NCBI RefSeq assembly: GCF_003724155.1
Contig: NZ_RJJQ01000002.1
Coordinates: 248,001 to 312,000, forward strand
Length of the DNA stretch: 64,000 nucleotides
Direction: 5' to 3'
DNA from: Flexivirga caeni
GTDB taxonomy: Bacteria > Actinomycetota > Actinomycetes > Actinomycetales > Dermatophilaceae
This document shows, piece after piece, positions 57,171-64,000 of this stretch; within the stretch, counting starts at the first letter, position 1, and every line of letters starts with the position of its first letter. The position numbers and the translations under genes are program-made. The notes below the pieces were generated by a model, which saw nothing but the letters and a program-made list of their open reading frames with translations, was not told the origin of the DNA and did no database searches.

Positions 57171-58638
57171 CCCCTACGGATAGTTCGAAGGCGGCGTTGT
57201 GCAACACCTCACCCATCGGCCCGGGCAACCACAGACCGAGCAGTAACAGCACCAGCACGCAGGCGAGCACGGGCACCACCATCCAGGCGTTGGCCTCCTG
57301 CCGCGGACCGGGGTCACCCTCGACCGGTCCGGCGGCGATCGAGCGCGTCGTGGTGGCCGCCAACCCGACGAACGCGACCGTGACCAGGAGCACCAGCACC
57401 GCGGCGCTGGCGGTGTGGTGTGCACTGAATCCGCCTTGGATGACCAGGAATTCGCTGCGGAAGATCCCAAACGGTGGCATGGCGCACAGGGCGAAGATCG
57501 CGATCACGAACGTCGAGGCGGTCCACGGCATCCGGTCGAATGCGCCGTGGATGTGGGCGAGTTGCTTGGTGCGAAACCCTTGCACGATGGCTCCCGCGGA
57601 CAGGAACGCGCCGCCTTTGCCGGCAGCGTGGACCAGGACGTGGAGCATGACCCCGAACAGGGCGATCGGGTTGCCGAAGCTGACGCCGATCGCCAGGATC
57701 CCCATGTGCTCGACGCTGGAGTAGGCCAGGAATCGTTTGAGGTTGCGTTGGTCGAGTAGGTACAACGCGGCCAGCAGCAGCGTCAGGACCCCGAAGACCA
57801 GCAGCACACCGCCGGCGAAACCCGCGCCGACGGTGGCCGCCGTCACCTGGTAGAACCGCAGAATCGCGTAGAAGCTGACCGCCAGCAACGAACCGGACAG
57901 CAACGCCGACAACGGTGTCGGCGCCTCCGCGTGCGCGTCCGGCAGCCAGGTGTGCACCGGGAACAGCCCGACCTTGGTGCCGAATCCGATCACGGCCAGC
58001 ACGAACGCGAGCCGCACCGGGGTGGCCGGCAGCTGCCCGGCGTGCGCCAGAAGTTGCGGGAAGGACAGGTCATAGGACTGGCCGAGCACTTGCGCCCCGG
58101 CGTAGTACATGAAAATGGTTGCCAGCAAAGCGATCCCGAGCCCGCAGGAGGCGATGAGCACGTACTTCCAGGCGGCTTCGGCCGCGGCCTCGGTGTCGTC
58201 GATGGCGACCAGCACCGCGGACACGATGGTGGTGATTTCGACGCCCACCCAGACCAGCGCCAGCCCGTTGACCGAGGGCGCGAACAGCATTGCCCAGACG
58301 AACAGGTTGATCCCCAGCAGGAACCGTCGCTGATACCGCGTCCCGGCGCGTGAGCTGCGCCGGGCGAGTTCGGCGCGTAGATACCCGGCGGTGTAAACCG
58401 CCACCACCGCGTACAGGAACGAGGTGCCCAGCAGAAACACCATGGACACCGCGTCAACCCGCAGGAACCCGACGGCGATGGTGCCGCGCCCCACCGACGT
58501 CCACATTGCGGCCACCAACCCCAGGCAGGCCAGGCCGGCGGCGATGGTGGCCGCATGCCCGGCCCAGCCGCGCACGGTCGCGGCGACGCCGCCTGCGACC
58601 AGCGGGATCAGCAGCAGCGCGATCAGGCACCCGGTCAT
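57151..58638 (-). CDS. HyfF/HycQ-like NuoL-type subunit
   Basis: 495 residues, about 14 helices. LALVWVGVEITTIVSAVLVA carries the TM5 Glu and GFGTKVGLFPVHTWLPDAHA the TM7 Lys of proton-pumping antiporter-like subunits, followed by EAPTPLSALLSG. It corresponds to HyfF/HycQ in the Hyf-type and mycobacterial hyc-like clusters. All charged residues needed for ion transfer look present, unlike the redox subunits of the same operon. Confidence 0.9.
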   Translation of the reverse strand: MTGCLIALLLIPLVAGGVAATVRGWAGHAATIAAGLACLGLVAAMWTSVGRGTIAVGFLRVDAVSMVFLLGTSFLYAVVAVYTAGYLRAELARRSSRAGTRYQRRFLLGINLFVWAMLFAPSVNGLALVWVGVEITTIVSAVLVAIDDTEAAAEAAWKYVLIASCGLGIALLATIFMYYAGAQVLGQSYDLSFPQLLAHAGQLPATPVRLAFVLAVIGFGTKVGLFPVHTWLPDAHAEAPTPLSALLSGSLLAVSFYAILRFYQVTAATVGAGFAGGVLLVFGVLTLLLAALYLLDQRNLKRFLAYSSVEHMGILAIGVSFGNPIALFGVMLHVLVHAAGKGGAFLSAGAIVQGFRTKQLAHIHGAFDRMPWTASTFVIAIFALCAMPPFGIFRSEFLVIQGGFSAHHTASAAVLVLLVTVAFVGLAATTTRSIAAGPVEGDPGPRQEANAWMVVPVLACVLVLLLLGLWLPGPMGEVLHNAAFELSVGGGHGPG

Positions 58639-58639
58639 C

Positions 58640-59329
58640 TCAGCCCCGCAGCGACGTCAGGTCGGCGGTGGACAGCGACGACACGTGCCGGTGGTGGGTG
58701 CGCATCAGGATCCCGAAGACCACCACGGCCACCAGCAGATCGAAGAGGAACGCCACCTCCAGAATCAGCGGCATACCCGCCGCCACGACCAGGCTGGCCA
58801 GTGAGACCCCGTTTTCCAGGGAGAAGAATCCGATCGATTGGCTGATCACGTCCCGGCGCACGATCATCAGCACGAAGGAGACCAACACGACGGCGACCGC
58901 GAGGCTCAACGCGGCACTGGGCAGGACCGTGGAATGGATGTGCAGCGCGCCCACGGCGAAGAACCCGAAGGTGGCCACACCGATGGACACGATGACCTCG
59001 CTGGCCACGCCCAGGGCGCCGCTGCCAGCGATCTCGGTCGCCGAGTCCCGCATCATCCGGGAGATGACCCACGGCACCAGCACCGCCTTGAGCGCGAACG
59101 AAAGCACCGCCAGCACATACAGTTCCGGCAGGGACCGGCCGTGCGCGATGACGGCGGCCAGGATGCTGACGACCGCCGATTGCGCCGCGTACAACCGGAT
59201 CTGCGCGCGCAGCAGCGCCGAGCGCAGCATCAGGAATTCCAGCAGCAGCACGATCATCGCGACGGTGCTGGCGGTCCCTTCAAAGACGCTCGGCGCCATC
59301 ACCACACCGGTAGTGCCCGTTGCGTGCAT
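58640..59329 (-). CDS. HyfE/HycP-like membrane subunit (NuoK-like)
   Basis: 229 residues from ATG 59329, which lies on the stop of the NuoH-like gene (TGATG). About six to seven helices: VAMIVLLLEFLMLRSALLR, GVATFGFFAVGALHIHS, VLVSFVLMIVRRDVISQSIG and FFSLENGVSLASLVVAAG. The C-terminal helices resemble NuoK, with a Glu in the ENG motif, as in HyfE. The frame continues upstream through the NuoH-like gene but is not used. Confidence 0.87.
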   Translation of the reverse strand: MHATGTTGVVMAPSVFEGTASTVAMIVLLLEFLMLRSALLRAQIRLYAAQSAVVSILAAVIAHGRSLPELYVLAVLSFALKAVLVPWVISRMMRDSATEIAGSGALGVASEVIVSIGVATFGFFAVGALHIHSTVLPSAALSLAVAVVLVSFVLMIVRRDVISQSIGFFSLENGVSLASLVVAAGMPLILEVAFLFDLLVAVVVFGILMRTHHRHVSSLSTADLTSLRG

Positions 59330-60288
59330 CAGCCACCTCCCAGAAAGAGCGTGCAGACGGCGAAGATGGCCAGTAGGAACGCGGCCGCCGCAAATTCGGT
59401 GATCTTGAACAACCGCAGCTTGGCGAAGGCGTTGTCCAACCCGGCGATCAGCACGCCTAGCACCAGCGACTTGCCGATCAGCGCGCCGGCGGCCCCGGCG
59501 ACCGCAAGGGGGTGCGTCCCTGAGGCCATTCCCCAGGGCGCGGCGAAGATGTTCAGCAGGATCGTGAACAACACCAGCTGCTTGATCATCGATCCCCAGT
59601 GCAGCAGCGCCAAATAGGGCCCGGAGTGCTCGAACGGGCGCGCGGTCTCGATCATGCCCAGCTCGTTGGTGCCGGTGTGCGTTTCGATCGGGATGCGCGC
59701 GGTCTCGTACAGGATCACCATCAACAGTGCCCCGGTGGCCAGCAGATGCGCGGGGCGCACCACCTGCGCCGGGCCGCTGCGCACGGTCTCGCCCAGGGCG
59801 TACGGAAGATCGGTGGCGGTGATCGCGGCCACGGTGAAGAACACCATCAGCAACACCGGTTCGGTGATGGCGCCGAACGTCTTGGCTCGGCTGGCGCCCA
59901 ACTGCGCATACGGGTCGCCGGTTTCCGTCGCGGCAACGGCGACCAGGAAGCTGGCAAACGACAGCAGGAATCCGCCGCCGAGAATGTCTCCCATGGTCGC
60001 CAGGGGCAGCGGGTAGGTGGTCAGTACCGGGATCAGCAGCGGCACCGACAGGTAGCAGGCGATCGCGATCACCGGGGCTGCCAGGAACAGCACCCCGGAC
60101 CCGGTGGGTGCGAGCGATTCCTTGCCGAACATCTTGTGCAGGTCGTAGAACGGTTGCAGCACCCGCGGGCCGCGCCTTCCTTGCAGGCGGGCCTCGACGG
60201 TGGCGATCGCGCCGCTGACCAAGGGTGCGCCGAGGCCGACGGTGAGCACTTGCCCGGCCTGGATCGCCGGCAGCGGCAAACCAGTCAT
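59329..60288 (-). CDS. HycD/NuoH-like membrane subunit
   Basis: 319 residues, about eight helices. Typical NuoH/HycD features: RRGPRVLQPFYDLHKMFGKE (quinone-region loop), YETARIPIETHTGTNELGMI (the E-rich conserved loop) and a final hydrophobic tail. First gene of the leftward operon; in related complexes it anchors the redox arm to the membrane part. Its start is 263 bases from the divergent phosphatase gene. Confidence 0.92.
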   Translation of the reverse strand: MTGLPLPAIQAGQVLTVGLGAPLVSGAIATVEARLQGRRGPRVLQPFYDLHKMFGKESLAPTGSGVLFLAAPVIAIACYLSVPLLIPVLTTYPLPLATMGDILGGGFLLSFASFLVAVAATETGDPYAQLGASRAKTFGAITEPVLLMVFFTVAAITATDLPYALGETVRSGPAQVVRPAHLLATGALLMVILYETARIPIETHTGTNELGMIETARPFEHSGPYLALLHWGSMIKQLVLFTILLNIFAAPWGMASGTHPLAVAGAAGALIGKSLVLGVLIAGLDNAFAKLRLFKITEFAAAAFLLAIFAVCTLFLGGG

Positions 60289-60551
60289 GCCGAACGGCGC
60301 ACGTCGAGGGGTTTCCGGCGCACGTCACCTCCCAGCCGCAGCATGGAAGGGGCTATTAGCCGGGTCGGCGGTTTGGGCCGGGGCCCGGGCGAGCTCCATC
60401 GCCCTTCGGATCGAGCCTCATGTAAGCAGCGAGCAGGCTTGCCGGTCAAGCACTTCCGCCGGTGAGTCCCGCGGCGTACGTTGCTGCACACCGACACCGA
60501 CATCAACACGGAAACCCATACCGACCACCGATCAGAACAGGACCGGGTGTG
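60289..60551. other. Divergent promoter region
   Basis: Between the hydrogenase-like operon (leftward) and the phosphatase gene (rightward). Promoters for both must be here. GGGCCGGGGCCC is a GC-rich palindrome near the centre, but I see no convincing DosR or ArsR box. Confidence 0.5.
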
Positions 60552-61148
60552 ATGACTGAACCGGAGAAGGAGTCGCAGCGTCTCATTCTGGCCCGGCACG
60601 GGCAGACCGTGCTCAACGCCCGGGACCAGTTGCGCGGGCACCTGGATCCGGACTTGGACGACGTCGGCCGGCACCAGGCCGTTGCCCTCGCCCAGGCCCT
60701 CACCGGTGGCTACGACATTGCGGCGGTGCGACACAGCCCGCTGCTGCGGGCCCGCCGCACCGCCGAGCCGATCGCGGCAGCGGCAGGCACCACGGCCGAA
60801 TCCGATGCGCGGCTGATGGACCGGGACTACGGGCAGTGGGCCGGGCACCCCAAGGCGGAGGTGGTGGCGCAGTGGGGTTCGCTGGACGCCGCGCCCGGGG
60901 TGGAACCCGCGCAGGACGTCCTGGCCCGCGCCCTTGCCGCCCTGGAGGCGTACGCCGACCAACCCGGTGTTGTCCTGGTGGCCCATGACGCGGTGAACCA
61001 GCTGCTGCTGATGCACCTGGACCCGGCCCTGACCAGCCCGCCCCGCCAGCGCACCGCCTGCTGGAACGTGTTGCAGCACAACGCATCTGGAGGGTGGCGT
61101 GTGGTGGAAACCGACCTCGTCGCACCAGTGGGCGAACATCACGGGTGA
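60552..61148 (+). CDS. Histidine phosphatase (phosphoglycerate mutase-like)
   Basis: 198 residues from ATG 60552. The catalytic motif LILARHGQT (H16), RHSPLLRARRTAEPI, DRDYGQW and LVAHDAVN with the second His match the histidine phosphatase superfamily. Substrate unknown; family members act on phosphosugars, phosphoglycerate or nucleotides. Convergent with the enolase gene. Confidence 0.9.
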   Translation: MTEPEKESQRLILARHGQTVLNARDQLRGHLDPDLDDVGRHQAVALAQALTGGYDIAAVRHSPLLRARRTAEPIAAAAGTTAESDARLMDRDYGQWAGHPKAEVVAQWGSLDAAPGVEPAQDVLARALAALEAYADQPGVVLVAHDAVNQLLLMHLDPALTSPPRQRTACWNVLQHNASGGWRVVETDLVAPVGEHHG

Positions 61149-61165
61149 CCCACGCGGGGCCAGGT

Positions 61166-61189
61166 TGCCGGCAGAACCGTGTGCCGGCA
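61166..61189. terminator. Convergent hairpin
   Basis: TGCCGGCA occurs twice (61166-61173 and 61182-61189), and being self-complementary gives an 8-base stem with an 8-base loop, between two convergent genes. It probably ends both transcripts. Confidence 0.6.
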
Positions 61190-61191
61190 TG

Positions 61192-62475
61192 TCAGTCCGT
61201 CCACCACTGGGCGTAACCCAGCTGCGGGTACAGCTTGTGCAGTCGAGTGAGCCTGTTGTACTTGGCGACTCGCTCGCCGCGCGCCGGGGCACCTGCCTTG
61301 ATCTGCCCGGTTCCGGCCCCGACCGCGAGGTCGGCGATGAAGGTGTCCAGCGTTTCCCCGGACCGGTGGGAAATCATCGTGCGAAAGCCCACCTCGCGTG
61401 CGGTACGCAGGGCTTCGAATGTTTGGGTGACGGTGCCGATCTGGTTCGGTTTGATCAGTGCGGCATTCGCGATCTCCTCCTTGGCGCCGGCACGGATACG
61501 CGCGGCGTCGGTGACGAAGATGTCGTCGCCGAGGATCTGGACCCGGTCCCCGAGGCGGTCCATGATGTCGTGCCACGCGTTCCGGTCGGACTCGTCGAAC
61601 GGGTCCTCGATGCTCCAGATCGGATAGTTCGCCGCCAGGTCGACGTAGCGGGCCAGCAAGTCGTCCGCAGAGCGCCAGCGGCCGTGCAACCGGTAGTACT
61701 TGCCGTCGTAGAAGCTGTTCGCGGCCGCGTCCAATGCCAACCGGACGTTGAGACCTGGTGTCAGCCCAGCGCGTTCGATGCTGCGCATGATCGTGTCGAG
61801 GACCTGGTTCTCGTCGTCGGTGTCCGGGGCGAACCCGCCCTCGTCGCCGACGCCGAGTGAGCCGAACCGGGACCGCAGCTCTGCCTCCAGCGCGGCATAG
61901 ATCTCCGCGCCCATCTGGACGGCGTCGCTGATGTCCCTGGCCCCGGTGGGTGCGACGAGGAACTCCTGGAACGCCAACCCGTTCGCGGCGTGCGCGCCGC
62001 CGTTGACGACGTTGAAGTGCGGCACCGGCATCACCGGGGTGGTGCCCAACTGGTCGGAGATCCACTCGTGCAACGGGATCCGTTGCTGGTGTGCGAAGGC
62101 ACGAGCGCAGGCGATCGATACCGCGACTGCCGTGTTGGCACCGATCTTCGCGAACCGGCCGGTGCCGTCGAGCCGATAGAGGGCACCGTCGATGTCATCG
62201 AGGGTCACCCACTTCGTACCTGTCAGCAGGGGCTCGACCTGATCGGCGACCAGCGTGACCGCGTTCGTAACTCCGCGGCCACCGAAGTCGGAGCCACCGT
62301 CCCGCAGTTCGCGCGCTTCGTGATCACCGGTGGAAGCGCCGGCAGGGGCGCTGCCGGAGAAGCTGGCCCCGTCATCGGTGACCACCTGCACTTGCAGCGT
62401 CGGGTGACCCCGGGAATCCAGGATCTGCTCCGCGGTGACGCTCCTGAGTCGCAATCCGTCATTCGTGGTCATCAT
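61192..62475 (-). CDS. eno: Enolase
   Basis: 427 residues. Signatures: QILDSRGHPTLQVQV, SAPAGASTGDHEAREL, MPVPHFNVVNGGAHAANGLA, SIEDPFDESD, ILGDDIFVTD (Mg ligands), LIKPNQIGTVTQTFEA and ISHRSGET. Converts 2-phosphoglycerate to phosphoenolpyruvate. The LDAAANSFYDG segment differs slightly from typical (LDVAASEF), so this may be a second, diverged enolase. Stop and start distances suggest it is transcribed alone or with the MutS-like gene 6 bases upstream. Confidence 0.93.
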   Translation of the reverse strand: MMTTNDGLRLRSVTAEQILDSRGHPTLQVQVVTDDGASFSGSAPAGASTGDHEARELRDGGSDFGGRGVTNAVTLVADQVEPLLTGTKWVTLDDIDGALYRLDGTGRFAKIGANTAVAVSIACARAFAHQQRIPLHEWISDQLGTTPVMPVPHFNVVNGGAHAANGLAFQEFLVAPTGARDISDAVQMGAEIYAALEAELRSRFGSLGVGDEGGFAPDTDDENQVLDTIMRSIERAGLTPGLNVRLALDAAANSFYDGKYYRLHGRWRSADDLLARYVDLAANYPIWSIEDPFDESDRNAWHDIMDRLGDRVQILGDDIFVTDAARIRAGAKEEIANAALIKPNQIGTVTQTFEALRTAREVGFRTMISHRSGETLDTFIADLAVGAGTGQIKAGAPARGERVAKYNRLTRLHKLYPQLGYAQWWTD

Positions 62476-62481
62476 GGCCTC

Positions 62482-64000
62482 TCAGCTGGTTTGGGTGGCT
62501 GGTGATGGGGCGTGGTCGTCGGTGGCGGCCGAATCCTGTTGCTGCTGCTGGTCTTTAACGCCATGCTGCTGATCTTTGACGCCAGCGCCGATGTCGGTAT
62601 CGATGGTGTTCAGTGGTTTGCCGAAGACCGTGCGGTACACGTCGCCGCCGAAACTGGTGGGCAGTGGCGGTGCCTCGATCAGCTGATACGTCCGCTGCCC
62701 GTCGGCGCCGCGCTCGGCCCGCAGGAACACCGACGCCCGGGAATCGTCGAAGAGCCGCTGGGCAAGAGTGAACAAGTGCGTCACCAACAGCACGCTCACG
62801 CCGCTGTCGACCAGGGCCGTGAGCACGTCGAAACCGACGTCGGAGGCCTCCTGCTCATTCGTGGACGCGAACGACTCGTTCGCCAGCAGCATCCCGCCCG
62901 GCGCCACCGCACCGATGATCCGGCTCATCCGCTCCAGCTCCTCGTCGAACTTCCCGCGCTCCATGGCGGCGTCCTCCTCGCGCTTGAAGTGCGTGAAAAC
63001 CCCACTGCAGACGGCAAACCGGAACTCATCGGCCGCCACGAACATGCCGGCCTGAGCCATCAATTGGGCAACGCCGATGCCGCGCAAGGTCGTGGACTTG
63101 CCACCCCGGTTGGCGCCAGTGAGCACCACCAGGCGTGCCGGCCCGGCAGCGACCGTCACGGGCACCGGGGCCTGCTTGCTTTGCAGCGCAAGCGGCACGT
63201 CGCACAGCCCCGAGGCGCTCAACTCGGTTTCGCCCTCGCGCTCATGCTCGTCGCAGACGTCCGGCACACAGGTCGACACATCGAGCTCGTGCAGGGTGTC
63301 TCGCAACCGGACACAGCCGAGGTAGAACGCCACTTCGCGTTGCAGGCAGCTCAAGAAGTTCAGAATGTGTGTTGCCGAGGTGTCGGCAGCGTCGGCAACC
63401 TGGGTCAGGCTGCGGTCGCGGAACGCGCCGAAGGCTTCCATCCCTGCCTGATCCCGCTCGGCGATCGTGTAGGAGAACGTCGGCTTGCGCAGACTCGGCC
63501 GCCTGCCGATCAGCCAGTTGCCCGACGTGCGCGCCAGCAGCGGGCGCATCCCGGACACCGTGTCGTTGCGGTCCAACCGCGCCGACACCAGCAGGCCGTG
63601 CGCCAGTTCCAGCTCCCTCACCTGCTCGCCGGCCTCCTGCAAGTAGGCGTCGTCGAGCTGCTCGGCCAGCACAGTGCACATCGTGCGCACAGCGTCCGAC
63701 CTGGCGGTCCTGAGCAGCGCGTCGCTCACCCGCCGTACCCGGGCGACCGCGTCCAGCAGGCGCTTGAGGACCTCCACCGACCGGCGCAGGGTGGATTCCG
63801 GTCGCACCATGAACGTGCTGCGGTAGATCTTTTTCTCATCAGCGATCGCCTCGGAGGCGATCGTGTACAGGTCTGCGAACTCGTCAGGATGGGCCATCGC
63901 ATCGGCCAGTACCGCGCGCCGGTGGCGCACGATGCGCGGCGCGGTGTCGGTGGCGGTGAGCACCTGCGCACACACGGCATACATCAGCGGGTCGTCGCCG
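62482..64000 (-). CDS. MutS-family ATPase (5' end beyond the window)
   Basis: At least 505 residues; the frame is still open at the right edge (DDPLMYAVCAQV follows upstream codons), so the start is probably outside. Helical lever region, then the MutS-type ATPase: P-loop LTGANRGGKSTTLRG, LLANESFASTNEQEA as Walker B region with changed DE, and LLVTHLFTLAQRL. It lacks the mismatch-recognition domain as far as visible and resembles stand-alone MutS-like proteins that are not classical repair proteins. The Walker B change (NES for DEL) may weaken ATP hydrolysis. Low-complexity Gln-rich tail at the C-terminus. Confidence 0.85.
   Translation of the reverse strand, partial: GDDPLMYAVCAQVLTATDTAPRIVRHRRAVLADAMAHPDEFADLYTIASEAIADEKKIYRSTFMVRPESTLRRSVEVLKRLLDAVARVRRVSDALLRTARSDAVRTMCTVLAEQLDDAYLQEAGEQVRELELAHGLLVSARLDRNDTVSGMRPLLARTSGNWLIGRRPSLRKPTFSYTIAERDQAGMEAFGAFRDRSLTQVADAADTSATHILNFLSCLQREVAFYLGCVRLRDTLHELDVSTCVPDVCDEHEREGETELSASGLCDVPLALQSKQAPVPVTVAAGPARLVVLTGANRGGKSTTLRGIGVAQLMAQAGMFVAADEFRFAVCSGVFTHFKREEDAAMERGKFDEELERMSRIIGAVAPGGMLLANESFASTNEQEASDVGFDVLTALVDSGVSVLLVTHLFTLAQRLFDDSRASVFLRAERGADGQRTYQLIEAPPLPTSFGGDVYRTVFGKPLNTIDTDIGAGVKDQQHGVKDQQQQQDSAATDDHAPSPATQTS

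Noticed and set aside
52808-60288. Calling the operon a formate hydrogenlyase or [NiFe] hydrogenase
   Set aside because: Three of four Ni-Fe cysteines and all four proximal-cluster cysteines are missing.
60375-60410. GGGCCGGGGCCC upstream of the hydrogenase-like operon as a DosR site
   Set aside because: The spacing and the A/T core of a DosR site are absent; GC-rich palindromes like this arise by chance in such DNA.
1-64000. tRNA or rRNA genes and a tRNA attachment site for the conjugative element
   Set aside because: No cloverleaf-type sequence or rRNA segment was recognised by eye; a tRNA scan would settle it.

Overview
The window is 64 kb of very GC-rich DNA (about two thirds G+C) with actinobacterial features. 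These include a large TrwC/MobF-type relaxase, an actinobacterial-style split type IV secretion set, a class E/F-type sortase, an Lsr2-like DNA-binding domain, frequent GTG/TTG starts and tightly overlapping ATGA/TGATG gene junctions. I cannot name the genus. No rRNA, tRNA or CRISPR array was seen.

Region 1 (1-31.5 kb) is a conjugative backbone, from an integrative element or plasmid. It starts with the frameshifted 3' end of a UvrD/helicase IV-like gene. A four-copy CGTTCCCC repeat cluster then precedes a long rightward operon: an HTH regulator, a type IV secretion system (small VirB2-like membrane protein, VirB8-like protein, TrbL/VirB6-like channel, SCO6880-like protein, VirB4-like ATPase), a three-domain peptidoglycan hydrolase, a coupling protein split into membrane and ATPase polypeptides, and a DUF4913-like protein. 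Convergent to it lie a prepilin-type peptidase and a 1954-residue relaxase-helicase-primase fusion, coupled to a small degenerate relaxase-like protein. Next come a probable oriT region, an HNH-like protein, a ParB protein, a large secreted protein with a sortase, and an ART-like protein.

Region 2 (about 31.54-49.08 kb) is a nested mobile element of roughly 17.5 kb. It splits a backbone gene whose 5' part lies at 30.6-31.5 kb and whose last 28 codons lie at 49.08-49.16 kb. Two adjacent tyrosine recombinases sit at its right end. Its cargo combines metal handling (ArsR-type repressor, CDF exporter, DUF1541-type lipoprotein behind a CsoR-like operator, YraQ/ArsP-type permease) with cell-envelope enzymes (two PAP2 phosphatases, L,D-transpeptidase, MarR regulator, ClC channel, Lgt, D,D-carboxypeptidase, a GT-C-like membrane protein). 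A decayed second lgt fragment lies near the recombinases.

Region 3 (49.2-52.3 kb) continues with backbone-like small genes: a membrane protein, an Lsr2-like protein, a broken gene, an M48-like membrane protease and hypothetical proteins.

Region 4 (52.3-64 kb) holds a leftward operon for a six-subunit complex related to membrane-bound hydrogenase/formate hydrogenlyase, ending in a universal stress protein gene. The order resembles the hyc-like cluster of Mycobacterium tuberculosis (Rv0082-Rv0087). The two subunits that should carry the Ni-Fe site and the proximal iron-sulfur cluster have lost nearly all of their ligands, so it reads as a hydrogenase-related (Ehr-type) complex and not a hydrogenase. 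A histidine phosphatase, an enolase and a MutS-family ATPase (cut by the window edge) follow.
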